From: Palsa-504 sp963787645
Lineage (GTDB): Bacteria; Actinomycetota; Actinomycetes; Streptosporangiales; Streptosporangiaceae
Assembly (NCBI GenBank): GCA_963787645.1
Contig: CAWBDS010000002.1
Location: 1,302,001-1,366,000, forward strand
Direction: 5' to 3'
DNA length: 64,000 nt
Under the pieces are notes generated by a model. The model was not told where the DNA came from and ran no database searches. It saw only the letters and a list, made by a program, of their open reading frames with translations. The translations under genes and the position numbers were made by a program. The first letter of the stretch is position 1, and each line of letters opens with the position of its first letter. Below are positions 18,208-26,425 of this stretch, piece by piece.

Positions 18208-19295
18208 CGGCGGCCCTCCGGATCCAGCCAGGCGGTGATGATCCGGGCGATCCGCGGACCCGCGTGGCCGTCCCACAGCGGCGGCAGCTCGCCGGCGTAC
18301 GGCCCGTCATTGCAGGCCTTGAGCACCGCGGCGGCCAGCTCGGCGGCGGTCACCAGCCGGTTGCTGCCGCTGGTGATGGTGATGGGCCGTTCGGTATTCG
18401 GCCGCAGGGTCAGGCAAGGCACCCGGAGCAGGGTGGTCTCCTCCTGGACTCCGCCGGAGTCGGTGATCACCGCGCACGCCCCCTTGACCAGGGCCATGAA
18501 CTCCAGATAGCCCAGCGGGTCGCAGACGTGCACGCGGGGATGCGCGTCCAGGCCCGCGGCCTGCAGCGCGGCCCGGCCGCGCGGGTGTACCGGGATGATC
18601 AGGTCCAGCTCGTCGGCCACCTCGTGCAGCGCCCGCACCAGGGCCGCGGCGGAAACCGGGTCGTCGACGTTGGACGGCCGGTGCAAGGTGGCCACCACGT
18701 ACCGTTCCGGCAGCCCGGCTGCGGCGCGCGCCGCGGCCACGTCGAACCGGTCCAGGTGAGTCAGCAGGGTGTCGATCATCGGGTTGCCGACCAGGTGCAC
18801 GGCGCTCACCGGGCGGCCCTCCCGGGCCAGGTACCCGATCGCCTCCGGGGAGGTGGCGAACAACAGCGCGCACAGCTGGTCGGTCAGCCGCCGGTTGATC
18901 TCCTCCGGCATCGAGTCGTCGAAGCTGCGCAGCCCGGCCTCGACGTGGGCCAGGGGCACGCCCAGCTTCGCGCCGGCCACCGCCGTGCCCAGCGTGGAGT
19001 TGACGTCCCCGTACACCACAGCCAGCGCCGGGGGAGTATCGAGGAACTCCCGCTCCATCCCGGTCATGATCTCGGCCGTCTGCCGGGCGTGACTCCCCGA
19101 GCCGACGCCCAGGTTCACATCCGGTCGCGGCAGGCCCAGCTGGACGAAGAACACCTCGGACATGCGCTCGTCGTAGTGCTGCCCGGTGTGCACGATGCGC
19201 TGCTCGTGACCCAGCTCGGCCAGGGCCGCGATCACCGGCGCGGCCTTCATGAAGTTCGGCCTGGCGCCCAGCACGTGAGTGATAGGTGCGCGCAT
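18204..19295 (-). CDS. wecB: UDP-N-acetylglucosamine 2-epimerase (non-hydrolysing)
   Basis: 363 aa, full length. Makes UDP-ManNAc from UDP-GlcNAc. Motifs: N-terminal HVLGARPNFMKAAPVIAAL, RIVHTGQHYDERMSEVFF, VYGDVNSTLGTAVAGAKLG, HVEAGLRSFDDSMPEEINR, TLHRPSNVDD, and the GGVQEETTLLRVPCLTLRPNTERP loop. Divergent from the GT gene at 19337 and first gene of the minus-strand operon reaching 12553. Together with the dehydrogenase at 21107 it would feed UDP-ManNAcA synthesis. Confidence 0.93.
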   Translation of the reverse strand: MRAPITHVLGARPNFMKAAPVIAALAELGHEQRIVHTGQHYDERMSEVFFVQLGLPRPDVNLGVGSGSHARQTAEIMTGMEREFLDTPPALAVVYGDVNSTLGTAVAGAKLGVPLAHVEAGLRSFDDSMPEEINRRLTDQLCALLFATSPEAIGYLAREGRPVSAVHLVGNPMIDTLLTHLDRFDVAAARAAAGLPERYVVATLHRPSNVDDPVSAAALVRALHEVADELDLIIPVHPRGRAALQAAGLDAHPRVHVCDPLGYLEFMALVKGACAVITDSGGVQEETTLLRVPCLTLRPNTERPITITSGSNRLVTAAELAAAVLKACNDGPYAGELPPLWDGHAGPRIARIITAWLDPEGRR

Positions 19296-19336
19296 CGCGT
19301 CCTTTCCGTTCAGCTGAACCGATAAAATCTGCCGTG

Positions 19337-21094
19337 ATGACGTCCGCCCCGCACCAGCCGGGCTTCCGTGGCACGCACGTGTCGCCTCGCGCTCTCACGC
19401 TCGCGACCTCGATTGCCTGGCGGCACGCGGCCGCCGATCCGGTCCGCGCCGTAGTCCTGGCCCAGAGAGTACTGCCCCGGCCGCTGCGCCGGGGTCTCCG
19501 GCTCGCCGGACCCTACGGGTGCGCGGCGGCGCTGTGGGGTGCGGGGGACCGAGCCGCCGCATTGGCCGCGCTCGATGCCTCGCCTCGCCGCCTGGCCGCG
19601 TTCAGCCTGGCCGTCGACCAGCCCGCGGTCGCGGCCGCCGCGCTGGCCCGGCTGCCCGACGACGACCGCGCCCGCCCCGTGCTGGCCGCCCGCCTGGCCT
19701 GGCGCGAAGGCCGCCTGACCGAAGCCCTGCAAGCCCTCGAGCACGCCCCCGGCCCCCGCGCCCGCCGCCTGCGCGCCCGCCTGGCCGCCGAGCGGGCGGT
19801 CCTGGAAGCCGATCCCATGATCATGGCCAGTTCTGGCCAAATAGCGGCCGTTTCTGGCCACGATCATGAAACAACCCCAGGCCGCGTCCTGCACCTGGTG
19901 AACGACGCGCTGCCCACCACCAGCGCCGGTTACACGATCCGCACCCACGAGATCGTCCTGGCCCAGAAAGCAGCCGGCCTCGACCCGCACGTGGTGACCA
20001 GAGCAGGCTTCCCGGTGACCCAGGGCACGCTGGACACCCGGCGCCTGGTCACCCTGGACGGCATCCCGTACCACCGCCTGCTGCCCTGGCGCATCCCCAC
20101 CCGCGCCGACCAAGCAGCCGCCCTGAGCCTCAAACTGGCCGCACAGCTCACCGAGCAGGTAAAGCCCAGCGTCCTGCACGCCGCCAGCAACTACGTCAAC
20201 GCCACGGTCGCTCTGGCCATCGGAAAAACAAACGGCCTGCCCGTGGTCTACGAGGTGCGCGGGTTCTGGGAGGACACCTGGCTGTCCCGGCACCCGGACA
20301 GCGAAAAGATGGCCAGCAGCGAGCTCTACCGGCGCAACCGTGACCTGGAGATCCGCTGCATGCTGGCCGCCGACCTGGTGGTGACCCTGGGCGAGGCCAT
20401 GCGCGAGGAGATCGTGGCCCGCGGCGTCCCGGCCGACAAGATCCTCATCGTGCCGAACGCCGTCTCCGAAGAGTTCCTCCAGCCGCTGCCCGACGCCACC
20501 ACCCTCCGCGAAAAGCTCGGCATCAAGCCGGACGAGCACGTCATCGGCGAGGTAACCAGCCTGGTCCCGCACGAGGGCATCGGCACCCTGCTCGAAGCGA
20601 CCAGAATCCTCAAGGACCGCGGCCTGAAGGTGCGGGCCCTGATCGTCGGCGACGGCCCGGAGCGCTCCGCCCTGCAACGTCAGGCGGCGGACCTCGGCCT
20701 GAGCGAGGTAGCCATCTTCACCGGTCGCGTGCCCGCAGCGAAAGTACGTGAATTCCACGCGCTCCTCGATGTTTTCGTCGTCCCCCGCACCCCGGACAGG
20801 GTATGCCAGCTGGTTACGCCGCTGAAACCGGTAGAAGCGATGGCCAGCGGGCTGTGCGTGGTCACTAGTGAAGTGAAGGCACTCGCCGAAATCATCAAAC
20901 CCGACGTGACAGGGGCGCTAACAATACCGCAAGATCCGGTAGCCCTAGCCGATAGTCTTGAACTCCTGGTTTGCAGTCCGGACGTCAGAAGGAAACTCGG
21001 CGACAACGCGCGCGAATGGGTGGCCAGGGACCGGACCTGGGCTCACAATGCTGTGCGGTACCGAGGTGCGTACGCGCGTTTGGGCGCGCTCTAG
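19337..21094 (+). CDS. GT4 glycosyltransferase with helical N-terminal extension
   Basis: 585 aa from ATG 19337; TAAAAT at 19324-19329 lies about 8 bp upstream, so the mRNA may be leaderless. Residues 1-155 are Ala/Arg-rich helices (TPR-like). Residues about 160-177 come from a palindromic DNA repeat (MIMASSGQIAAVSGHDHE). Then comes a GT-B domain pair: acceptor side LVNDALPTTSAGYTIRTHEI, VYEVRGFWED; donor side GEVTSLVPHEGIGTLLEA, LIVGDGPERSALQ, VVPRTPDRVCQLVTPLKPVEAMASG. The last block is typical of GT4 enzymes in glycopolymer loci. It is followed 12 bp later by the WecC-type gene. Confidence 0.85.
   Translation: MTSAPHQPGFRGTHVSPRALTLATSIAWRHAAADPVRAVVLAQRVLPRPLRRGLRLAGPYGCAAALWGAGDRAAALAALDASPRRLAAFSLAVDQPAVAAAALARLPDDDRARPVLAARLAWREGRLTEALQALEHAPGPRARRLRARLAAERAVLEADPMIMASSGQIAAVSGHDHETTPGRVLHLVNDALPTTSAGYTIRTHEIVLAQKAAGLDPHVVTRAGFPVTQGTLDTRRLVTLDGIPYHRLLPWRIPTRADQAAALSLKLAAQLTEQVKPSVLHAASNYVNATVALAIGKTNGLPVVYEVRGFWEDTWLSRHPDSEKMASSELYRRNRDLEIRCMLAADLVVTLGEAMREEIVARGVPADKILIVPNAVSEEFLQPLPDATTLREKLGIKPDEHVIGEVTSLVPHEGIGTLLEATRILKDRGLKVRALIVGDGPERSALQRQAADLGLSEVAIFTGRVPAAKVREFHALLDVFVVPRTPDRVCQLVTPLKPVEAMASGLCVVTSEVKALAEIIKPDVTGALTIPQDPVALADSLELLVCSPDVRRKLGDNAREWVARDRTWAHNAVRYRGAYARLGAL
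19815..19868 (+). repeat. Palindromic element, copy 1 (inside a coding sequence)
   Basis: Starts with the perfect palindrome CCATGATCATGG. Its arms ATGATCATGGCCAG and CTGGCCACGATCAT pair in 13 of 14 positions around a CAAATAGCG core. The reverse complement of 32741-32792 has the same ends and the same core. It adds 18 codons to the glycosyltransferase without breaking its frame. Confidence 0.8.
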
Positions 21095-21106
21095 ATTGGG
21101 GTCCCC

Positions 21107-22372
21107 ATGCCGGCACAAGACGTAGTGGTCATCGGGCTGGGCTACGTCGGCCTACCGCTGGCCATCCAGGCGGTGCGGTCCGGGTTCCGGGTCACCGGCC
21201 TGGACACGAGCGAGAAGATCGTGGCCGGGCTGATGGCCGGGCGCTCGCACGTGGATGACGTCACCGACGCCGATATCGCTGAGATCCTCAGCCGCGGCTT
21301 CCGGGCCACGGCTGACGAGGCCGAGCTGAGCGCGCAGGACGTCATCGTGATCTGCGTGCCGACGCCGCTGTCCGAGGCTGACGGCCCGGACCTGTCCGCG
21401 GTCCGTGCTGCGACGCAGACCGCGGCCCGGCTGCTCAAGGCCGGGACGCTGGTGTCGCTGGAGTCCACCACCTATCCGGGCACCACCGAGGAAGTGGTCG
21501 CCCCGCTGCTGGAGAAGGGCTCCGAGCTGACCGCCGGGATCGACTTCGCGCTGGCGTTCTCCCCGGAACGCATCGACCCGGGCAACCCGGTCTACGGGTT
21601 CCGCAACACACCCAAGATCGTGGGCGGCCTGACCGCGTCCTGCACCGACGCGGCCGAGGCGTTCTACGGCCAGATCTGCGACCAGGTGGTCCGGGCCAAG
21701 TCGGCCCGCGAGGCGGAGATGGCCAAGCTGCTGGAGAACACCTACCGGCACGTGAACATCGCCCTGGTCAACGAGATGCTGATCTTCTCCCGTGAGCTGG
21801 ACGTCGACCTATGGGACTCGATCCGGTGCGCGGCGACCAAGCCGTTCGGGTTCCAGCCCTTCTATCCGGGACCGGGTGTCGGCGGCCACTGCATCCCCAT
21901 CGACCCGAACTACCTGTCCTACAAGGTCCGCACCCTCGGCTACCCGTTCCGGTTCGTCGAGCTGGCCCAGGAGATCAACAGCCGGATGCCCGGTTACGTC
22001 ACCGACCGCGCCGCCGAACTGCTGAACCGGCACGCCAAGGCGGTTAACGGGGCCAAGGTCCTGCTGCTTGGCGTGACCTACAAGCGCGACATCGCCGACC
22101 AGCGGGAATCCCCGGCCCGGCCGCTGGCCCGCAAGCTGCTCTCCCGTGGCGCCCAGGTCAGCTACCACGACCCGTTCGTCCCGGTCTGGCAGATCGACGG
22201 GCAGTCCATCCCGCGCGCCGACGACCTGGACGCTGCCCTGGCCAGCGCCAACCTGGTCATATTGCTGCAGGCCCACCACGCCTACGACCCGGCCCAGCTC
22301 ACCCGGGGCGCCCGCTTGCTGCTCGACACCCGCGGCATCATCCCGGCCGCGTCCCACGTCGAGGCCCTGTGA
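21107..22372 (+). CDS. wecC: UDP-N-acetyl-D-mannosamine dehydrogenase-type nucleotide sugar dehydrogenase
   Basis: 421 aa. NAD-binding VVIGLGYVGLPLAIQAVRSGF (GxGxxG), VICVPTPLSEADGPDLS, LVSLESTTYPGTTEEVV, FSPERIDPGN, AEMAKLLENTYRHVNIALVNE, the catalytic cysteine in FYPGPGVGGHCIPIDPNYL and C-terminal VLLLGVTYKRDIADQRESPA. The enzyme oxidises UDP-ManNAc (or a related UDP sugar) to the uronate by two NAD-dependent steps. Having WecB next door argues for UDP-ManNAc as substrate. Confidence 0.88.
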   Translation: MPAQDVVVIGLGYVGLPLAIQAVRSGFRVTGLDTSEKIVAGLMAGRSHVDDVTDADIAEILSRGFRATADEAELSAQDVIVICVPTPLSEADGPDLSAVRAATQTAARLLKAGTLVSLESTTYPGTTEEVVAPLLEKGSELTAGIDFALAFSPERIDPGNPVYGFRNTPKIVGGLTASCTDAAEAFYGQICDQVVRAKSAREAEMAKLLENTYRHVNIALVNEMLIFSRELDVDLWDSIRCAATKPFGFQPFYPGPGVGGHCIPIDPNYLSYKVRTLGYPFRFVELAQEINSRMPGYVTDRAAELLNRHAKAVNGAKVLLLGVTYKRDIADQRESPARPLARKLLSRGAQVSYHDPFVPVWQIDGQSIPRADDLDAALASANLVILLQAHHAYDPAQLTRGARLLLDTRGIIPAASHVEAL

Positions 22373-22379
22373 GGGTTCC

Positions 22380-23477
22380 GTGCGGATAGTGGTGTGCACG
22401 GTCGTCCACCATCCGGCCGACGCACGCATCTACCACCGCCAGATCAGGGCGCTGCTTGAGGCCGGTCACCAAGTCATCTACATCGCACCGGTCGCGGTCG
22501 AGAACTTTTCGGCCGAACGGACCACACCTCAGCTGCAGACAATCGCCATCCCGCGAGCCGTGGGCCGAAGCAGGCTCGGCGCGCTGCGGGCCGCCCGGCG
22601 TGAGCTGGCCCGGCACGCGCCCGGTGCCGACTTGCTGCTCGTCCACGACCCCGAGCTGCTGCTGGCCCTGCCGCCCCGAGGCAAGCGGCCGCCCACGGTC
22701 TGGGACGTGCACGAGGACACCGCCGCCGCGCTCAGCACCAAGGCCTGGCTGCCGCGCCCGCTTCGGCCCGTCGCGGCCGCGGCCGTCCACGCCGCGGAGC
22801 GGTTGGCCGAGCGGCGCCTGCACCTGATCCTGGCCGAACAGGGCTATGTCTCCCGGTTCGGCCGGACGCATCCGGTGGTGCCGAATACCGTGTACGTGCC
22901 GGAGACCGCGGCCCCGCCGCGCGCCGACCAGCGCGTGGTCTACCTCGGCCACCTGTCCCCGGACCGCGGCGTGGCCGAGATGATCGAACTGGCCGCCCTG
23001 CTGCGCCCGCACGGCGTGGCGGTGGAGCTCATCGGCCCGGCCGACGCGCGGGCCCGGGCCATGATCGAGCCCGCGCAGGCCCAAGGCCTGCTGCGCTGGC
23101 CCGGCTTCGTGCCGAACGACCAGGCCCTGTCGCTGGTGGACGGCGCCCTGGCGGGCCTGTCGCTGCTTCAGGACGAGGCCAACTTCCGGCACTCGATGCC
23201 CACCAAGGTCGTGGAGTACATGGCCCGCGGCGTGCCCGTGGTGACCACGCCGCTGCCCGCCGCGGCCGAGCTGGTCACCCGTTACGAATGCGGCTTCGTG
23301 GTACCGTTCGGCGACCCGCGGGCCGCTGCCGACGCGGTGCTCCAGCTGGCTGGGGACGCCTCGCTACGAGCCAAGATGGGCAGCCGCGGACATGAGGCAG
23401 CCCTGAAGTCACTCGGCTGGCCGGCCGGCGCACGGGCCTTCGTGGCCCAGCTGGAAGCCTGGGCCAAGAGACCATAA
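22380..23477 (+). CDS. Glycosyltransferase (GT4 family)
   Basis: 365 aa. GTG start 7 bp after the dehydrogenase stop. GT-B fold: VVCTVVHHPADARIYHRQIRALLEAGHQV (acceptor-domain start), VHDPELLLALPP, TVWDVHEDTAAALS, then VVYLGHLSPDRGVAEMIELA and the donor loop FRHSMPTKVVEYMARGVPVVTTPLPA. This is a retaining GT4 pattern seen in teichuronic-acid and capsule loci. Operon partner of wecC. Confidence 0.85.
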   Translation: MRIVVCTVVHHPADARIYHRQIRALLEAGHQVIYIAPVAVENFSAERTTPQLQTIAIPRAVGRSRLGALRAARRELARHAPGADLLLVHDPELLLALPPRGKRPPTVWDVHEDTAAALSTKAWLPRPLRPVAAAAVHAAERLAERRLHLILAEQGYVSRFGRTHPVVPNTVYVPETAAPPRADQRVVYLGHLSPDRGVAEMIELAALLRPHGVAVELIGPADARARAMIEPAQAQGLLRWPGFVPNDQALSLVDGALAGLSLLQDEANFRHSMPTKVVEYMARGVPVVTTPLPAAAELVTRYECGFVVPFGDPRAAADAVLQLAGDASLRAKMGSRGHEAALKSLGWPAGARAFVAQLEAWAKRP

Positions 23478-23548
23478 CCGCTGGCCGGGGGATGCTATTG
23501 TTGCGTGTCCCACGGCGCCCCAGAAGGAGTGGCAGAGAAGGGATTGGC

Positions 23549-25117
23549 GTGATCGCAGGCATATCACGCGCGCCGCTGGTGCGGCCGCTGCGTGCACTGG
23601 CCGCGCGCCACCCGCAGTTCGCCGTGGCGCTGGCCGCGGGCGCGGTCCTCCGGCTGATCGCGATGCTCGGATATCCGGGCGCGCTGTGGTTCGCCGGCGA
23701 CTCCTACGTCTACGTCGGCGCCGCGCTGCGGCCGCGGCCGGATCTGTCCAAGACCACCGGCTACTCGCTGTTCTTGCGCACCCTGCTGCCGTTCCACAGT
23801 CTCACGCTGGTGACCGGTCTGCAGCACCTGATGGGGCTGGGTATCGGGGTCATGGTCTACGCGCTGGCCCGTCGCGCCGGGGTCTCGAAGCTGTGGTCCA
23901 CGCTGGCCACGCTGCCGGTCCTGCTCGACGGGTTCGAAATCGAAGACGAGCACATGGTGATGGCCGAGGCGCTGTTCACCTTCCTCGTCATGCTGGCCAT
24001 GCTGCTCATCCTGTGGCGCTACCGGACCACCTGGCCTACCGCGCTGGTCGCCGGGCTGCTGGTCGGTTACGCCATCGACGTGCGCAGTGAGGGCTTGCCG
24101 CTGCTGATCCTGTTGCCCGCGTTCATGGTCTACCGCGCGATCAGGCGCGGCTGGAAGCAATGGCGCGGCTGGGTGGCCGCCGTGGCGCTCGCCGCGGGCT
24201 GCGTGGCCCCGGTGCTGGCCTACGCCGGGTGGTTCCACTCCTGGTACGGCTCGTACAACCTGACCCGATCCGAGGGGTTCTACCTGTGGGGGCGGGTGTC
24301 CTCCTTCGCCGAATGCTCGGTCATCAAGCCGCCCGCCGACGAGCTGAAGATCTGTCCCACCGGCCCCCCGTCCAGCCGCACGGCCCCGGGCGACTACATC
24401 TGGCACGTCGCCGCGGTGCACACGAACTTGGACTCGACCGGCGGCCCGGTGAGCGTGGCCAACAACGCGCTGCTGACTAACTTCGCCATCCGCGCCGTCG
24501 AGGCCCAGCCGTTCGGCTACGCCAAGGCGGTGATCAAGGGCCTGCTGCTGGTCGTGGAGTGGCCACGGCACAAGTACCCGGACCCCGGCACGGTGGGCTA
24601 TTACAACTTCCCGCTGCATACGCAGACGATCCCCGACCTCCTCAACCATGAGTGGATTCCCGGCGGTACCGCCTACCAGGACGCGATCAGCTACGGCCAC
24701 GCCAACCCGAGCACGATCGTCGAGCCCTTCGCCGCCCTGATCACCCTGTACGAGCACATCATTTACACCTGGGGCCCGCTGCTCGGCCTGATCCTGCTCG
24801 CCGGGCTCGGGGGAGTAGTGCGGATCGAAGGGCTGCGTCAACGCCAGCCCCGGCTGGTCTGGTCCCGCCGCAGCGGCAGCATGCTGCCCTGGGTGACCGG
24901 CATCGTCCTGCTCGTCGCGCCGATCGCCGTCGCCGACTTCGACTACCGCTACCTGCTCCCCGTGCTCCCCTTCGCCGGCCTGGCCGCCGGCCTAGCGTTC
25001 GCCCCGGCCCGGATCCGTCCCCAGCCGCAGCCGCCGCTGCCCCCGGTTCCGCCGCGCGACGGCGAACAGCACGACGACCTCACTACCCAAGTCCCCGGCC
25101 CGGTCAGCGGCGCCTAG
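23549..25117 (+). CDS. Polytopic GT-C-like membrane glycosyltransferase, putative
   Basis: 522 aa with about ten hydrophobic helices (e.g. HLMGLGIGVMVYALARRAG, ALFTFLVMLAMLLILW, WVAAVALAAGCVAPVLAYAGW, PWVTGIVLLVAPIAVADFDYRYLLPVLPF). An acidic, membrane-proximal first loop (LWFAGDSYVYVGAALRPRPDLSKTTGYSLF) resembles the catalytic Asp loop of polyprenyl-phosphate-dependent GT-C enzymes. The large loop (residues about 255-400) faces outside. It could transfer a sugar from a lipid carrier to the glycopolymer; no named family can be assigned. The GTG start follows AAGGGA. Confidence 0.65.
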   Translation: MIAGISRAPLVRPLRALAARHPQFAVALAAGAVLRLIAMLGYPGALWFAGDSYVYVGAALRPRPDLSKTTGYSLFLRTLLPFHSLTLVTGLQHLMGLGIGVMVYALARRAGVSKLWSTLATLPVLLDGFEIEDEHMVMAEALFTFLVMLAMLLILWRYRTTWPTALVAGLLVGYAIDVRSEGLPLLILLPAFMVYRAIRRGWKQWRGWVAAVALAAGCVAPVLAYAGWFHSWYGSYNLTRSEGFYLWGRVSSFAECSVIKPPADELKICPTGPPSSRTAPGDYIWHVAAVHTNLDSTGGPVSVANNALLTNFAIRAVEAQPFGYAKAVIKGLLLVVEWPRHKYPDPGTVGYYNFPLHTQTIPDLLNHEWIPGGTAYQDAISYGHANPSTIVEPFAALITLYEHIIYTWGPLLGLILLAGLGGVVRIEGLRQRQPRLVWSRRSGSMLPWVTGIVLLVAPIAVADFDYRYLLPVLPFAGLAAGLAFAPARIRPQPQPPLPPVPPRDGEQHDDLTTQVPGPVSGA

Positions 25118-25152
25118 CCCGGGGGCGGCGCCGTTCGGCGTATCCTTAGCGC

Positions 25153-25543
25153 GGGTGAGTCGGCCGGGCGGTCGCGCCGGGTGCAAGCCCGGTGAGGAAG
25201 GTCCGGGCTCCACAGGGCAGGGTGGTCGGTAACGCCGACCCGGGGTGACCCGCGGGAAAGTGCCACAGAAAACAGACCGCCCCGCGTCTAGCACGCGGGG
25301 TAAGGGTGAAACGGCGGTGTAAGAGACCACCAGCACCGCAGGCGACTGCGGTGGCTAGGCAAACCCCACCCGGAGCAAGGTCAAGAAGGGGAACCGAAGG
25401 TTCCCTGCGCGAGCGATCGAGGGCGGCCCGCCCGATGCCCGCGGGTAGACCGCACGAGGCTGTCGGCAACGGCAGTCCCAGATGGATGACCGCCGCCCCG
25501 CGCAAGCGGGCGCACAGAACCCGGCCTACAGGCCGACTCACCC
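25153..25543 (+). ncRNA. rnpB: RNase P RNA, bacterial class A
   Basis: The ends pair as helix P1: GGGTGAGTCGGCC at 25153-25165 with GGCCGACTCACCC at 25531-25543, a perfect 13 bp. Conserved core elements are visible: GAGGAAGGTCCGGGCTCC near 25193 (CR-I), the ACAGAAAACAGACCGCC block near 25263-25280, GGTAAGGGTGAAACGGCGG near 25299, and AGAACCCGGCCTACAGG near the 3' end. About 391 nt, usual for actinobacteria. Transcribed away from the glycopolymer locus. Confidence 0.93.
25514..25543 (+). repeat. attL-like site: rnpB 3' end
   Basis: The last 30 bp of rnpB match 26339-26368 at 28 of 30 positions (differences at the 8th and 16th base) in the same orientation. A duplicated RNA-gene end beside an integrase relic is the classical signature of site-specific integration. 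Confidence 0.65.
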
Positions 25544-25583
25544 CTCATATGGCTCTGACCTGGCACGCAGCGTCGCACACATG

Positions 25584-25775
25584 TCAGTTGTCAATCTGGG
25601 CACATTCCGGACACATCTGCCTGGGCTCGGCCGAAGGCCTCGAATCCAGGTGGCCGTACAGGTCGGTGGTGATGGACTTGTGACCGAGCCGACGAGAGAC
25701 TTCCGAGATCGGGACGCCAGTCGCGATCTCATGACTGGCCGTTTTGGGTCTTTCGGCAGCAGCAAACGGCAGCAA
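25584..25775 (-). pseudogene. Tyrosine recombinase (integrase) C-terminal relic
   Basis: The residues SHEIATGVPISEVSRRLGHK and then SITTDLYGHLDS match the end of phage-type tyrosine recombinases: the LGH box and catalytic Tyr in YGHL are kept. The N-terminal catalytic Arg region is missing. It reads toward rnpB and lies 40 bp from its 3' end, the usual place of an integrase relative to its att site. Confidence 0.7.
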
Positions 25776-25812
25776 CCCAGCAGCGGATATGGCTGCCGAG
25801 CGTGCCTGCGCG

Positions 25813-26034
25813 TCAGAGCAGTTCCCGCAGATGCTCCGGAGTGAACCCAGCTGCCCGCAAGATCGAGGCCAGGGTGCCTGCCGCTATCTCGTCATGCAGG
25901 GGGACGATGACCGTGCGGTCGTCCCGGCGCAGCTTGCAATGACTTCCCCTAGTACCAACGACCTCGAAGCCGTCCTTCTCCAGAGCGCGGACGACCCTAG
26001 GGCCAGATACCACAGGCAGGCGCCTAGGGCTCAC
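25813..26034 (-). CDS. hicA: HicA-family mRNA interferase toxin
   Basis: 73 aa. Shows the HicA double-stranded-RNA-binding-like fold: SGPRVVRALEKDGFEVVGTRGSHCKLRR, with the catalytic His in GSH and the V(I)VPLHDEIAAGTLASILRAAG segment. The GTG start overlaps the hicB stop (GTGA). HicA cleaves mRNA and is held by HicB. Here the antitoxin precedes the toxin, as in many hicBA operons. Confidence 0.88.
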   Translation of the reverse strand: MSPRRLPVVSGPRVVRALEKDGFEVVGTRGSHCKLRRDDRTVIVPLHDEIAAGTLASILRAAGFTPEHLRELL

Positions 26035-26249
26035 GCGGAGAGCCTCACCTCGACCGGCGCCACTATCGGCTCTGAAGGCTCGGGTACTGGCTCGTCCTCG
26101 AAGTACAGCTCGAGAGCCTCCCCCAAGTTGGCCAGGGCCTCCTCGATCGTCCGGCCCTGACTCGCGACCTCTGCCTCAAGGCACCGCGCCACGTACAAGT
26201 CACCATCACGAGTAATGGCCGCAGTCAGCTTAATCGTCCGGTCAGCCAC
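26031..26249 (-). CDS. hicB: HicB-family antitoxin
   Basis: 72 aa. The partial RNase-H-like HicB fold is shown by ITRDGDLYVARCLEAEVASQGRTIEEALANLGEALELYF. The usual C-terminal DNA-binding domain is absent (ends EVRLSA), so autoregulation, if any, needs another factor. Cotranscribed with hicA; a decayed second copy is at 28122. Confidence 0.88.
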   Translation of the reverse strand: MADRTIKLTAAITRDGDLYVARCLEAEVASQGRTIEEALANLGEALELYFEDEPVPEPSEPIVAPVEVRLSA

Positions 26250-26338
26250 AACGCTGATTCTACTACGCCTGACTTTCCGAGATTATCGCTGCTAACAGCG
26301 CAGCGGCCAACCGGAGGAGGCGGTGAGAGGAGCGGGTG

Positions 26339-26368
26339 ACAGAACGCGGCCTATAGGCCGACTCACCC
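26339..26368 (+). repeat. attR-like site: second copy of the rnpB 3' end
   Basis: Thirty bases starting ACAGAAC and ending GACTCACCC, same orientation as rnpB but isolated from any RNase P body. It marks the far edge of an 825-bp relic holding the integrase fragment and hicBA. Confidence 0.6.
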
Positions 26369-26425
26369 GCTGGTAAGCCGCTGACCCGGCATGGAGCGAG
26401 GCATGCGGCGCGGCCGGCCCCTGAT

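Noticed and set aside
18264..19325. 353-codon plus-strand open frame over wecB
   Set aside because: Antisense to a highly conserved epimerase; no recognisable domains.
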